Assembly: GCA_009103225.1 (NCBI GenBank)
Contig: RHPI01002910.1
Location: forward strand, 201,403-265,402
From: Chlorokybus atmophyticus
Lineage: Eukaryota > Streptophyta > Chlorokybophyceae > Chlorokybales > Chlorokybaceae
DNA length: 64,000 bases
Reading direction: 5' to 3'
Numbering within the stretch: position 1 is the first letter of the stretch; every line of letters begins with the position of its first letter. Of the stretch, positions 12,334 to 24,823 are shown piece after piece. Both the position numbers and the translations under genes were made by a program. Below the pieces are notes generated by a model, which saw nothing but the letters and a program-made list of their open reading frames with translations, made no database searches and was not told the origin of the DNA.

Positions 12334-15300
12334 TCAAAAAACGCCTAAAAACTTGTTGCGCGCCAATGCGGCGCGCAGTCGTCTGCCTCGTTCCCCGTTG
12401 TTATAGAGTCTATGATACGTCCAGTACGCGCCCAACACGGACTTGACGTAATATTTCGTTTCGCCGAAAGGCAGCTGCTCGACAAACTCGTCCCACTCCA
12501 TCGCCTTCGAGCGGCTGAGCCAGTCGTCAACCAGCCCTGGACCCGCGTTATACGCAGCAATGGCAGGCACTAGGTTGTTGCCGCCGTACAGTCCACTGAC
12601 CCAAGCTACATACCTTTCAACATAGAAGGGTTGTAAGCCACAAACCACAGCTGCAACTTGCATGTGCATGTGTATACGCATGTGTATATGTCTGTGCATA
12701 CAAATGTGTGGATGAACGTGTGCGCGTTGATGTGTGGTTACTCTACCATGAGCCGAGGCGGACGCTGTCTGCAGCGTTCATGAGATCGTAGCTCGGGACT
12801 CTGGCGCACTCGGCAATCCACTTGGCAGTCTCGGGCATGAGCTGCATCAGGCCCCTCGCGCCGACATGAGACATTGCTTTGGCATTGAACTGAGATTCCT
12901 GCAGGCATCTGAACGTGTCAGCACTGATGCATACGGACTTCAACTACATGATTATGGTATGCAGCGCGGACATGCGCGCAAGCGCACGCACGATGGTAAC
13001 ATCCACGACACCTTGTAGGGTGTCGGTGGTGCACGCACCTGTCGTATGACTGCCATAACTAGAAGCGGGTCCACGTTGTATTGCTTTGACCAGTAAGCCA
13101 CCCTGTCCCAAGACACACTCTGCTTGCTATCGTCCTGCAGAAAAACCTGATATTAAAGTCGTGTTGTGTACAAGTGCCGCTCATAGTATTGCGCCAACCG
13201 ACATGCCAGGGATAGAGTTGAACACCCATTTTCAAACATACACTCTTCTGTCTACACACTTTGGGTTACCTGTATACCGCGCGGTAACGGGTACACAGCG
13301 CGCAGGAAGCCCTGGCACTTCTCTAGCTGCTTGCACAGTCTGCGCTCGAGCGGCGTGTTGGCGCGCGCCATCGCACTGGCGAGCTCCATGAGCCCAACAT
13401 GCGTGTCTCCGAGACCTAATCTAGGGTTCGGTGACTCGTCAGCCCTGCAGATGCTGTTGGGCAACAAACATTGCGCGTGATAAAACTGACCTCAACAACG
13501 CTTGTGTGATGGCCTCAGCAACCGAGGGCGTTCGCTCGTGCACGTACTCGTGCCTGTGCCAATGCTCCCATGCAGCTTTGTATTCACCTGTGGCGCGAAA
13601 ACCAAACGGACACCGTGTCTATCACGCAACCATATGGCGCAAGGCACCCCTAACATGCGCGCACGCACACACGTGCGTATGCGCACATGCACACGCACCT
13701 TTGCGGTACAGATGCCGCAGCTTGATTGATCCAACAGGCAGCGGCGCGTTGTCCAGGTTCCTTCGCCGCAGGAAAAATGACTTGGCTCTGCTGCCGATGG
13801 TGGTAGTTGTGGTGGATGCGAAGGCGACGGTGCTGATATCCGTTATCAACATGCGACTCCCCGCCGTCTGCTGCTGCTGTTGTGCTGATATCATCGACTG
13901 CGCGCTGACTGCCTCACCTACAGGCGAAGAGGGCCCCTCACCTGCTATGCTCAGCGCTGCGCTGAGACCAGGCTGCAAGCACGCTGCCGCACTCCAGCCA
14001 TAGTAGGACTTCAACACACAAACACACAGTGATAACTTAAGTCTCACACATGTCATTGGTGGTCACTGACTGACTGCAGTGCACGAGACTGAACCTTGCG
14101 TGCAACCGTTCAAGACTATGATAGAGCATTGCGTGCAGGAAGAGCATACTTGTGGATGGCTTGCGAGCGCTCTCCGCCACCATCTGGCAGCCTGTCTATC
14201 ATGTCCTCGCTTCTTCTCTATTCGCCCATTCTAACAGCAGGGGGGGGACGTTACAAAACATGCATGACACACACCACAACGGCAACGCGATGCAGTGTTG
14301 CAATTGGGTACGAACAGGACTTACCCAGTACAGCGCCCCAGCAGCGTATGCGCTTTGCAGGTTGGCTTTCGCTATGCCCTGAGACAAATCAGTGTCACTC
14401 AGTCACGATCGACGAGCACAAACAACAACCGCGCCACGGGTACAGCAGTCAAATTTGTGCTTGACAACAACCACAAGCACAACCACGCGCGTTGAGCAAC
14501 AATAGTCGTGAAGAATCAAAATTACAGAGAGAGACAAGCAGCAGAAAGTAACTGTGCCTGCAGCTGATCCAGCGCTTGCGGCCACTGCCCTTGCTTCAAC
14601 GCAGCCATTGCCCCGTCCCACCTCACCTGATGCCAAGACATGCTGAGAATATGCAACACCACACCTGAATAGGTAGTAATTTGCTAGTTCTCCATTAAGC
14701 GATTGCAGGTACTGACCTCCGCAGCCGCATGACTTGTCGGATGCCTTTCCAAAATCAGCTGCTCAGCTGCATGCAGCGCAGCCTACAGTCGGTACAGTCA
14801 CTCACTCTGGTTGTTGAAGGGAGCAACAACAACAACAACATAAGCCACATGTAATGCATGACAGGATCAATGAGCTCCCTCTTACCTGTGCATCATCCGC
14901 AGCTTTCTTGCGCTGCTTCATCGCCGTGCTTCCAGCATACGACGCACGGATGCTCGCGGCCTGCGCCCGCGCGGTGGCCGCTTCCGCATGCAGTATGCGC
15001 CGCAGGGCCGAACGCGCTGCGGTGCTCGCGGCCGGGCAGTCTTTCGCAAGTGTCTGTTGCGGGCAATGAGACCGTCGCGTTGTAGAGCACAAAGATGTCA
15101 CTGGCTATCAACAGGCATAGAACATGTAAGCTCACTTCAAGATGCTCGACGGTCTCTACTCGGTTCGTGGACAAGCAGGCGAGCCGCCATCTGGCCTGAG
15201 AAGGCAAATTTGATCACGATGATATACTCAATTTTGGCGCAATGTACCAACAATGATTGCAGCGCATTGCGTTTGCAACAGTAAGTGGGACTCATCATGC

Positions 15301-16400
15301 AGCAAGTGGGATGAGTCTCAGCAGCATTGTGAACATGCTAGCGTTACATGACAGTAGAGATGCGCACACAGACACCAACAACTGCTAGCCCAGAATACCA
15401 CCATGCCTGTGCACCAGCAGCGCTTCGGTTATCTCGTCGCACCACACTTCTGTACATCTGCCTGGCAGCGTCCCGCATGCCTTCGAGCTCCAACCAGCTG
15501 TCGATGAAACAGAAGTCAGCGCATGCAAGCTTGACCTCTTGCAACGGCTGTTGCTTGGAAAAGAAACCCCGTGCAAATGTAATACTTACAGGCCATGTCT
15601 GTACATCAGATTCGAACGGTCGAATGCGCGCACGAGCAATGGCCGTCTCCGCTCAGGCGCAAGCTTCAATACCTACACAAAGCTTCAAATCAACAACCAA
15701 AGGTACCGAGATCATGGTGAATGCATGTGCATGCCTTCATACACACAAGATAATGCAATGCCGTGATTGTGCAGGCTCACGCACGCACGTGCACACGCAT
15801 GTGCATGCATGTACATACATGCACATGCACAGACGCGCGCACACGCGCATATGCATGCATAGGTACTCCCCGTTGATTGCTTCACTGACCTGTGTTGCAT
15901 ACTCTTCAAACTCCACATTGCCAACCAGCACCGGCTCTGCGGATGTAACATATTGTGTCATATTATGTACGTGCTGACGGCATACCATACTCATATAAGC
16001 TCAAGCAAAACAACACTGGCATGTCACACTTTACAACCACATACACACATGCTGGGTGACGACTTAACGACTGAACCTGCTGGCAACAGCAGCTTGCGCA
16101 GCCGAGACTCCGCCTGGACGAGCTCTCCCAGCAGCAGCACAGGCAGCTCTGGCCCTGCAAGTGGAAGGGAGAAAGAAAGAGATCAGATCGCAGAAAAGCA
16201 CAAGCGATCAAATGAACGCCCGAGGCTATCAGGCTCAGTACAAAGGCAGAAGTGCCGAATGCTCACAGATCGCCATGCCGCTTGCCGCGTGCGCCAGTCT
16301 AGACAGCACTCCCTCAGCTGCCGAGAGAAGCACCAGCACCAGCACCAGCACCAAGCTCAGCTGCCATTAACTTCATGAGCAGGGCAAGCTGCAGCGCTGT
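12334..16400 (-). CDS. Soluble lytic murein transglycosylase (Slt70-like), intron-split
   Basis: Peptidoglycan lytic transglycosylase, cleaving the MurNAc-GlcNAc bond in bacteria. Resolved exons, 3' end first: 12334-12613, 12747-12898, 13039-13134, 13270-13444, 13491-13587, 13699-14008, 14150-14191, 14325-14378, about 14560-14626, 14717-14782, 14886-15053, 15136-15195; further exons near 15380-15545, 15890-15945 and 16070-16160. The C-terminal SLT domain has the catalytic Glu in RQESQFNAKA, then GARGLMQLMPETA and AAYNAGPG, the family hallmarks. Upstream exons read as a helical, TPR-like superhelix (YWAARWWRRALASHPQSYYG; DSWLELEGMRDAARQMYRSV), as in the Slt70 U and L domains. The 5' end is unresolved; a hydrophobic LVLVLVLVLL segment near 16300-16350 may be the signal or anchor. 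Intron splitting argues that this is a nuclear gene, not bacterial contamination. Substrate and plastid location are inferred. Confidence 0.88.
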
Positions 16401-16479
16401 CGGCTACAGCCAGCTACAGCAATGGCTCCTCTCGCTCGTCCTCCTCATCTCTGTCCTTGGTCGACGTGTCCCGACTGCC

Positions 16480-17589
16480 GCCGCCGCCGCCGCGGACTTG
16501 CCCGCCACGTCAGCGTAAGGCGATCACCATGCCACTTCACCCCCTTGTGTTGTCACCATCTCACACAAGGTTTGCTAACTAGAGTGCGTCGTTGTTTATG
16601 TGAGTGGCTAACTCTGTGACAATGTTGTCACCACAAGGACGTCAACTCAGCGCTTTACACAACGCGCATGCAATAAAAATCGAAGAGTCACAACACCCAC
16701 GCACTGTACTGTATAACACCGCGGTTGCTAGCATCAACCTGCTCCGGTTGTGTGTATCACATCACCTCAGGAAGTGGTTACCACTGTTGCTGCTGGTTTA
16801 CTGCTGTGGTGTGTGAATCACAGGGATTGCATAATGCCCCACACAACGAGACGGCTAGGCTTGTGTTCAACGCTGTATACCAATGATGTAGTGTTGCTGC
16901 GTGCATGTTGCATGTCTATGCGCGTGCGAAACAGCACTTATGAAAATTCTATAAACAACAAGACAGCCAGGGACTTGTTTGGCAGCGAAGTTCACATTGC
17001 AATGTCGTAAAACCTGTTGCAGCCATGCTGTGGCATGTGAAATGGAGCGTATACAATTACCTTCCATGTGCGAGTGCCAGCATATGTGCATGTGTGAGTG
17101 CCAGAGCGTGTGCATGTGCAAGCACACAATTCGCCTGATGGAGCAGCATGTCCACACTTACCCAACTCGTGACTCGTGAACACTGCCGCGTTTTCGCATT
17201 ACATGACAATGGCACAGTCAACGTTGCTGGTCGCCGTGTGTACAAAGAAGGCAGCGCAGGAGTGCCCATGCACGGTATACGCAGTGCTCATGCACACGAC
17301 ACCACTAATATATCACTAATTCACCACCGCGCTACCTAGCTACTTAGAGCACTACCGCTACCCACTAGCACTAGCACCCCGATGGTCATGCAAGCATGCA
17401 GCCCAATGTTGCAATCACCTGCACATTGGCTGCATGGGTATTCATTCAATCATATGTCACTTCATTCAGTACACTTAGCCAACCAAGTGTTTCATCACTC
17501 TGTACAGAGCTAATCTGAGATGTCAACAGGCAAACCGCCACACACGGACGCCAACGAACCCACCGACAAACAAACCAAACAACATCACT
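16480..17589. other. Intergenic spacer
   Basis: Between the 5' end of the transglycosylase gene and the 3' end of the oligopeptidase-like gene. A GCC/GCG triplet stretch lies around 16478-16500. 17080-17130 carries a short imperfect TG-rich repeat (tgtgcatgtg...). Nothing gene-like was recognised. Confidence 0.5.
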
Positions 17590-20500
17590 CTAGTGTGAAT
17601 TAGTCACCGAAGGCTGGATCTCCAGCTTCTCTACCAGAAAGGCATACATCTCTGCTCGCGCTCGCAGCGATCGATGCTGCGGCAATGCCTCTGATTTGGC
17701 GTGAAGATCGGTCTTCAACAGAGCCACGCTGTCGCCGGGCTGGGAGACTGCTCTCAGCCTCGCCACAAACTTTGCAGCCTGCCATGCTGTGTCATTCGTG
17801 TTCGAACGCACCAACATGTGGGGATACCTGCGACAGAGTACAACAAAATCATCAATCCACACAAGCACGCAAACGTAAATGTACATGTGGAGTTCAGACA
17901 CATGCTTACATTACCTCTGCACAGGCATGTGTAAGTTACGTGTACACAAGTTGGTCCAAAGCAAATCATGTTCATACTACACAGATTAGCGCTCGCAATT
18001 TAATATGCTTAGCAGACGTGTCGTACATGTTATTGCACAACACAACACACTCACTTGACGGGTTGAATATTTTCATATGGTGAGTAGCCCTTCATATAGT
18101 CATAATATTCGCTGTCCCGGGGGTTGCCCCACTCCGCCCACTCTGCAGCAGTCCTCGGCATGGAAGTATCAAGCATCCTGTTGACGACATCCACAAACGC
18201 CGTGTCCACAACAGCTGCCTGTCACACAACCACAGGCATCAGCCAGCAACCTGTTATTACGCACAAACAAGCACACACAGGCACACGCGCGCACAGACGC
18301 GCACATGTCCAACCTTGAACAGTGTTGGCTGTGAGTTGATGGCGCCCCCGACCGCGACTGCACCGGCACCCGTGCCATGCACGGCGAGAAGTTCCCTGGC
18401 GGTATATTGCAGAGACACGAGGTATTGTGCGCAGGCAATCACATCGTTGATAACGTTCTTCTTAAGCAGCAGACGCCCGCCCTGCGCCCAGTTCGTGCCC
18501 AACTCGGCGCCGCCCCTCACGTGTGCTAGCGCGATAATGAAACCTACGCGAGAACTTGTGTTGGTCGGTGCTCGTGCGTGTACACATGCGACACAATACA
18601 GCACGACAACTTGTACAGCACAATGACAAATGCAGCATACCGCGGTTCAGCAGTGAGACTGTGTTTGCATCAAAGCTGGCTTCCAGACTCTTCCCATATG
18701 CGCCGTAGGCGATCAAAAGTAAAGGGTTGTGACCGTCCCGCTGCACGTGGCGCTTGTACATAACGGATACAGGAATCTGTTGATACATCGGCCTTATCAG
18801 TCGTTGCTGCCACCATGCAGCAACGCACTGAGTTGACAGTCACAATGTGTTGCTGTGCGGTGAGTTTAAATTTGTTGTGAGTCGAGATGCATACAAAATA
18901 GCGAATCCACAAAGACAACGACAGTCAGCATACTTGCACGCCATCATCTGCGGGTGCGAACACCCGGTCACAGATGTAAGCTGCTGCAATGAACCCGCCA
19001 AGAACCTGGCCAACAGTACGTGAGTAAAGACCCGCTGCATTGCAGCATGCGGTCGTTGACAACACTGTGTCAATGACCCAAAGCTACGATGTACAAGCAG
19101 CAAACAAAACCTAGTTACATGAGTCCATACCAGCTGCTCTTTGACGTGCCGAGTGGATTGAGCGTTCATGTCATACTCGAACACGCTGGGAACCGTGCAA
19201 AGAGACGAGAACACAAAGCGCAGCGTGCTAGTGGTGAACTCTGGGTTCAGCTCCAGCGGCAACGAGAGCGAGTAGGCGGGATCCGGGAACTCCACGACAT
19301 GCGTCGCCCCCGTGAACATGTTGACTACTCTCAAGAGAGGCAACCCGGCGGACCGCTCGACCAACACGATGAAGTGATCAAACACCAACATGTCTTCCAA
19401 ATAGATGTCCTGCACAGGAGAGCAAGATTTATGATCAAACCCCAAGTTAGACATGCAGATGAAAGCAAGCATATGTTGGGTACCTGCCGATGTGCTACAA
19501 ACTCCTTCCAGTTGGTCTGCTCAGGCGTGTACACTGACGTCGAGTACACCATGTAGTTTGTGGCTCCGTTGTAGTTGCTTCGTAGAAGGAACTTGCCTTC
19601 CCTGTGCTCCACATAGTACTTTACATCCGCCACACGCGGTTGCAACAGCGTGAAGCTGCGAGTCATATCTGCTGTCTCAAGGTAGCGAACTTCTGTTGTT
19701 GCCTGACAAACACACAGCCATACGATACATATATGGCCTTCACAAGCCAGTAGCAGGCAATGCTAACCAGTGCACCATGCATGTTGTATGTGTACCTGGC
19801 TTTCTGAAGTGAGCAGCAAGTACTGTCCGTCCTTGGATTTAGAGGGCCTTAGCATGAAGCGGTCATCTCCTTCATTGTACAGATCCCTGTCATTCACCGT
19901 GGACCCAATCTGCGCAAAGAGGACACGCTTACATGCGTCTGCTTGTCACCAATGCCTGCACTGTAGCCCATGATTGAGGACCGCAGGTACAGCATGTGTA
20001 CTTGCCTCGTGAAAGCGGGCTATGTACGGCCGAAGCGTAGCCGGCTCCAGCTCGACGTACAACAGAGTGCGGGCGCCTTTGGCCCACACCATCTCAGGTG
20101 AGGCATTGGGTATCTTGCCCGCAAGCGTGCGGCCAACCTGCAACACGCGCACGTTGTTAGCTCCCACTCCGCCGCACAATGCAATGTAAGCCATGCAACT
20201 GCAAGCCTGTATTGTACCGACAAGTCCTTGAAGAAAATTGTGTAACTCTTGTCGCCAGTAGTGTCCGCGGCATACGCCAGAATGGAGTGATCATCACTCA
20301 CGGCAACGCCACCAACTTGGTAGTATTCATGTCCAAACGCGAGCCGGTTAGGGTCCAAAATCACCTGGCAAGTGGAGAAGTCTTCTGCACAGGCAATCAT
20401 GCGCTAGCAACAACAAACCAATGTAGTGGCTGTTTTTTCACTTCCAACCTGTTCAGGTGCACCCATGCTGCCTTTCTTGCGGCAGTACAGGATATGAGAT

Positions 20501-21643
20501 TTGCCCTTAGCTTTGCGCTGGTAGTAGAAAAAACCGCCCCTTGGGACAGGCGCAGTGGTGTCTTCCTCCGCAACCCTCGACAGCATCTCTTCGACCAGCG
20601 TCTGAGTCACACATGTGATGCATGCAAGTCATGTTGACGCACATGCCATGTGTATAATCAAGCATGTCTCAGAAAGTCAGTACCTGCTGTAGGTGCGCTG
20701 TTTTCTTCAGTTGTGCATCGGCGTACATGTTCTCTGCAGCAAGGTATGCTTGCACCTGCAGCAAGCTGACTGTTGGCTAATGACAGCAAGTTGCCAACGC
20801 AGTGCATGGGAGCACAGACACGCACCAACGCATAAACACGATTGTGCGTGACGCACACACACGAACCCATGCACATACACGCACACATACACAGATGCAG
20901 TCACGCACATGTGTTGTATGCACTAAGTTGCATGCGCACATGCATACAACACTGTGCACACACATGCGCAAGCAGCACTCACCTTTGGGTCATCCAGTTG
21001 CCTCAGCCAAGCATAGTCGTCAATGATGTCCTGCCCGAACAGGTGGCTTGTTACAGGAATCTTCTTTGCTCGTGGAGGCGGCAAGTCCTGCAGCACGCAT
21101 GAGGCTGCAATCAGCATCATCACCCTGGGGGTCATGTCTGAACTGCAGTGCTGTTGCAGAGGCACACACGCACATACGGCCATGCATGCCACCAAAGGCA
21201 CTTCACCATGATGTCCTGTGATGGATGCAATGCGATGGCACATGGCACTGCGTCGCACATGCATTGTTGACGACCGCCACAACCGATGCAACATTGCATG
21301 CATACTTGGTTGCATAGAGACTCACAGCTGGGTTGCGTAGCTTGGTGATGCGGGAGAACAGGGCCAGCATGATGAGGATGATGGCGGCAGCGGCGACCAG
21401 GATGGCGGACAGGCGCAGGAGCCGCCTGGCCCATGTGCGGACTGCGCCAGGCCGGCTACCAGGCGGAACGCCTCCTGGAAGATTGGCCTGGTCGCCTCGA
21501 GCAGACCACCTGGCATGCGCAGCTGCTGCGGCAGCCGCCGACGACCGCCTCACGGCGCTCCTGGGACCCCCCGCCGCAGCCTTCTTGGCGCTCAGGCTGG
21601 GCGGGCTGCTCACACCCGCCTTGAGCCCCGGGCTCGCCGGCAT
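17590..21643 (-). CDS. Oligopeptidase B-like protein (peptidase family S9A), probable pseudoenzyme, membrane-anchored
   Basis: Fourteen exons, all joins in phase: 21326-21643, 20983-21087, 20684-20755, 20449-20601, 20218-20364, 20006-20137, 19796-19909, 19484-19702, 19131-19409, 18934-19005, 18641-18776, 18314-18543, 18055-18218, 17590-17827; about 792 residues. Exon 1 is Ala/Arg/Ser-rich and ends with one membrane helix ([20 protein letters not shown]). The body has S9A order: N-terminal helix ([12 protein letters not shown]), beta-propeller exons, then the hydrolase domain ([47 protein letters not shown]). The position of the nucleophile serine in family G-G-S-A-G-G is glycine here ([12 protein letters not shown]), and the usual GHG/GHF histidine motif is replaced by [13 protein letters not shown]. 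The Asp of the ND motif remains. The intron after the sixth exon starts with GC. It is probably non-catalytic; a scaffold or inhibitor-like role would be speculation. Confidence 0.9.
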
Positions 21644-22768
21644 TGCGCCGCTCCCCCGCTCTCAGCCTGTCCTGGCTTGGCGTGGCCTGATGTGACCCGG
21701 CCTGGCCTGGCCTGCTCCGGCCTGGCCCAGGCTGTGCTTCACTTGCGCTCACCGCAGCGCAGCCTGCAAGCGAGCACCAGGCCAGAGCAACGTTCCCATC
21801 CCAACACACCTTGCAGCTCAACCCCCCTGCCTCCGCCGCCTGCTCCTCCGCCGCCGCCTCGGCCAGGCCAAATCAGCAGTCACGTAGCCATCTGTAGTCG
21901 AACTGCTGTTACTTAACCGCGCTACGACTTGCAATCTTCCGTTTGTTAGCCACGCAATTCAAAGTTCGAACAGCTGTTCACTCGACTGGGCATTGTCAAC
22001 TGACAGCACCAGCGGCGGTGGGTCATACGACGAGGAGGAGGACGAGGACGAGGACGAGGAGCTGGTTGTGGCAATGCTGGAGAGATCTCGATTGCCATGG
22101 ATCGCAGTGTTGTGTGTGACGCTAGCGTAGTTGAGTAAGCAATCTTGCACGGAGTGAGAGACGCCTGTTACCTGGAGCAGGAGGCAGGCAGGATCGCAGT
22201 TGAAGCTTGGTGAGTTGTTATCACATGCAGCACACACACATATTGAGTTCTGCGCATTGAATGCAAACACATTCATATCTGGAGTGCTTATAAGCAAGTC
22301 GCATCGCAGCTTTGTAAGTGTTTGCTGGCAAGCTGATTACATCGGTTCTGCGGGCATGCTCTTGCAGCCTGGGTGTAATGCAAGCAATCTGCCATGCAGG
22401 GTATTTAATCTTCAAACACTTTCCCAGCGTGAAAGGAATGACATGCTTCTTCTCGTGATGCTCTCAGTTGCAGATGCTGACTTGCGTCTGGATCTAACAT
22501 AGGTAGCAGGTATATAGTCACTATTGGCGGTGTCTATACGCGCTTACTGTCATGTGGGATGGTTCTGCGTGCGCATGTGCGCGTGTGTGCATGTTCAACA
22601 CAGTTCATTACGACAACCTATGTCTATGGCCAGGTGATGCATAGGCGATCCATCAAGGCATGACTCCCTGGCAGTGAACGATCTAGCGTCCAATGCTTGT
22701 GTTTCACAAGCACAGATGTCGTGTAAGTCAGTTGAGTGCTTCAACCGCTGCACGTCATTCTGAAGGTC
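21644..22768. other. Divergent spacer between the oligopeptidase-like gene and the next + strand gene
   Basis: Probable shared promoter region. 21680-21730 has repeated ggcctggcc-type motifs (an imperfect tandem of about 10 bases) and 22030-22065 is a (GAG/GAC)n trinucleotide tract. No conserved coding sequence is visible; open frames on both strands here are low-complexity. Confidence 0.5.
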
Positions 22769-24147
22769 ATGGCCCCGTCCAGCTGGCGCGTGGATGAAAT
22801 ACCCGCACCCCAGGACCTCATTGCGAGGTACAGTATACTCCACCCCTCCACCACCAGTACCCACACGCACACACATGCCCTGGACGTGCTACTCACTTCC
22901 AGTGTCCCAACACACTCAATGTCAGCTGCACTTGAGCGGGGCTGGCATGATGTCTGTGTTGGCGGGTCTTTCGGGGTTCACGTCGTGTTCTGGCCCGCAC
23001 GTGTTTCCCCCGTGCAAGTGCTTGTACATAGAGTCGTACGGAAAGTTCATGTTTGGTTGCATGTGGCCACGTTTGGCAGTGAGTAACGAGGGGAGGATGT
23101 GACGTGTACAAACCCACATGAGCAACAGTGCAGCACGCGCATGCTTCAGTTTGGGCGCTAGCATTCGCGCCCCCGTGCGCGTGTGTCCAGTTCTACTTCA
23201 CTCATGTGCAAGTCATTTAGTTGTCAGTAGCTGAGAAGGGCCCAAGTGAGCATTGCTATCCTTGCAAACAGGACACCAGCTTATGTACGACCACAGCAAG
23301 GTCTACACTGATTGGTCATTCAACTAACTCATGGTCTCGCAGGTGGCGAGCATTGGCGCTGCTTGATGAGCTCTTCAGACAACGGAGCGACAACTGGTGC
23401 TTCCGCTTTGAGCCCTTGGCTGAGGGTAAGCGTGGCTTCAGAGTCAATCTCAGTCTCAAACGCATGGTTGACAACTCTACCTGCAAGCTCCTGTTCAAAC
23501 ACAGTGCTGACTGCTAGACAACAACACTTTCAGGCATCTTTTATGATGCAACAACAGCACTGCTGTGTTGTGATAGTGCTGAGCAGCGGCCACAGGATAT
23601 TGACAGCATACACTCACTGCCATGTACAGGAGGGGTGTTGGCTTCATGGGACGACGGCTCAGGCAATCAGTGTCACTTGAGGGTGGGGGAGGCGGGCGCG
23701 CTGCTGTGGGGCTTCGACCACGAGTGTCCCATGAGTCCATGGGCTTCCAATAATCCACCCGAGGTGTGGCCTGGCCTGCTGGACGGCATGCCCGGCGCTC
23801 TCACCGCATACTTGAAGCAGAAGCCATTCGACCGGGAGCGGGTCTCATTCTGCCTCTGGCACGTGACGGGTGTTGGGTGGAGCACCGGTGATGTGGACTA
23901 CCCCGAGCACGACTTTGGGGACCCCGATGGCAGCCGTTCGATCCTCACTCACATCTTGGAGAGCCGCGAAGGCGTCACCGACTGGGCTGAGAGCTACTAC
24001 GGCTGCACCATTGACGAGGAGGCTGTTGGACGGTTGCTCTCTGCGGAGGCAATGGATGCCGCCTGCATACTGAGCCTCGCGCCCGGTGCTGATGTGGGTG
24101 TGGCGGTGAGCTTTGCCAAGAGTTTAGGATATGCTGTGAGAAAGTGA
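22769..24147 (+). CDS. Conserved protein of unknown function, resembling bacterial (actinobacterial-type) hypothetical proteins
   Basis: The 3' part is clear: exon 23343-23425 (WRALALLDELFRQRSDNWCF...) joins in phase to exon 23630-24147, which ends at a TGA. Notable strings are ASWDDGSGNQCHLRV, GFDHECPMSPW, WPGLLDGMP, DVDYPEHDFGDPDG and DWAESYYG. This 'GFDHE-MSP ... WPGLLDG ... DWAEDYY' pattern reminds me of uncharacterised bacterial proteins, especially from actinobacteria; that is a recollection, not a search result. The 5' part is uncertain: an ATG at 22769 opens a short exon to 22827 (MAPSSWRVDEIPAPQDLIAR) and coding-like sequence lies at 22900-23080, but phases do not join cleanly. No catalytic motif, signal or membrane segment is apparent. 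Confidence 0.6.
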
Positions 24148-24823
24148 TGTGTTGAGTATGTCCGTCATTTGCTGAGCTTAGTAGCTGTGCAGGGAGGATC
24201 GTGCACATCACACCTAGGTGCTGCAAAATGAACTCAATCCCATATCATGCCTCGAGTGCCATGGCTGTCTTCACTAGAACTTGTTGCATACTAGTTACAA
24301 CCCAATCAGAGAATGCTGCAGCATTCACCGCCCTGTTTCGGTGCCACCACTCAGGCCTCAATGCAGATGTGCTAGTATGGCATAGGCATGTCCTTTTAAT
24401 ACTTGGTTACATGCGATGTGGTGGGCTCAAGTCACACGATCAGGCATGTGATGCAGACTGCGTAGCTTTTGTTGGTACACATGGTACATTTGGTACACTA
24501 GGCACTGTGTTATGTCATGATCTGTGTTTTATAATGTGCAGGGCTTGTGCATTCACATCGCAGCCAAATCGTCGAAGCATGCAAGCATTCCCAAGGATTA
24601 CTTTGACGTGACCTCTGCAAAGTAGTTGACTCAGTAACATTGTGTGGCTTGTATGTGACAAGTAATCAGTGCTGCCAGACATGTAAATCACAGGCTAAGC
24701 GCACAAGCCCAAAGCACACACACCAAAGTAATTCCTGTGGTTTGATACTGTACAAGTTAGGTAGGTAGCGGCCATGCTGGTTGTACACAGCTGGACACAT
24801 AGTAGCTGGCAGCTAGAAGGCAC
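24148..24823. other. Convergent intergenic region
   Basis: Contains the 3' flanks of two convergent genes. A short ggtacac/ggtacatttggtacac repeat occurs around 24475-24505. Nothing else was recognised. Confidence 0.5.

Noticed and set aside
12334-16400. Bacterial contamination or organelle DNA explaining the lytic transglycosylase
   Set aside because: Catalytic and helical segments are divided by many GT-AG introns with matching phases and lie between ordinary nuclear genes.
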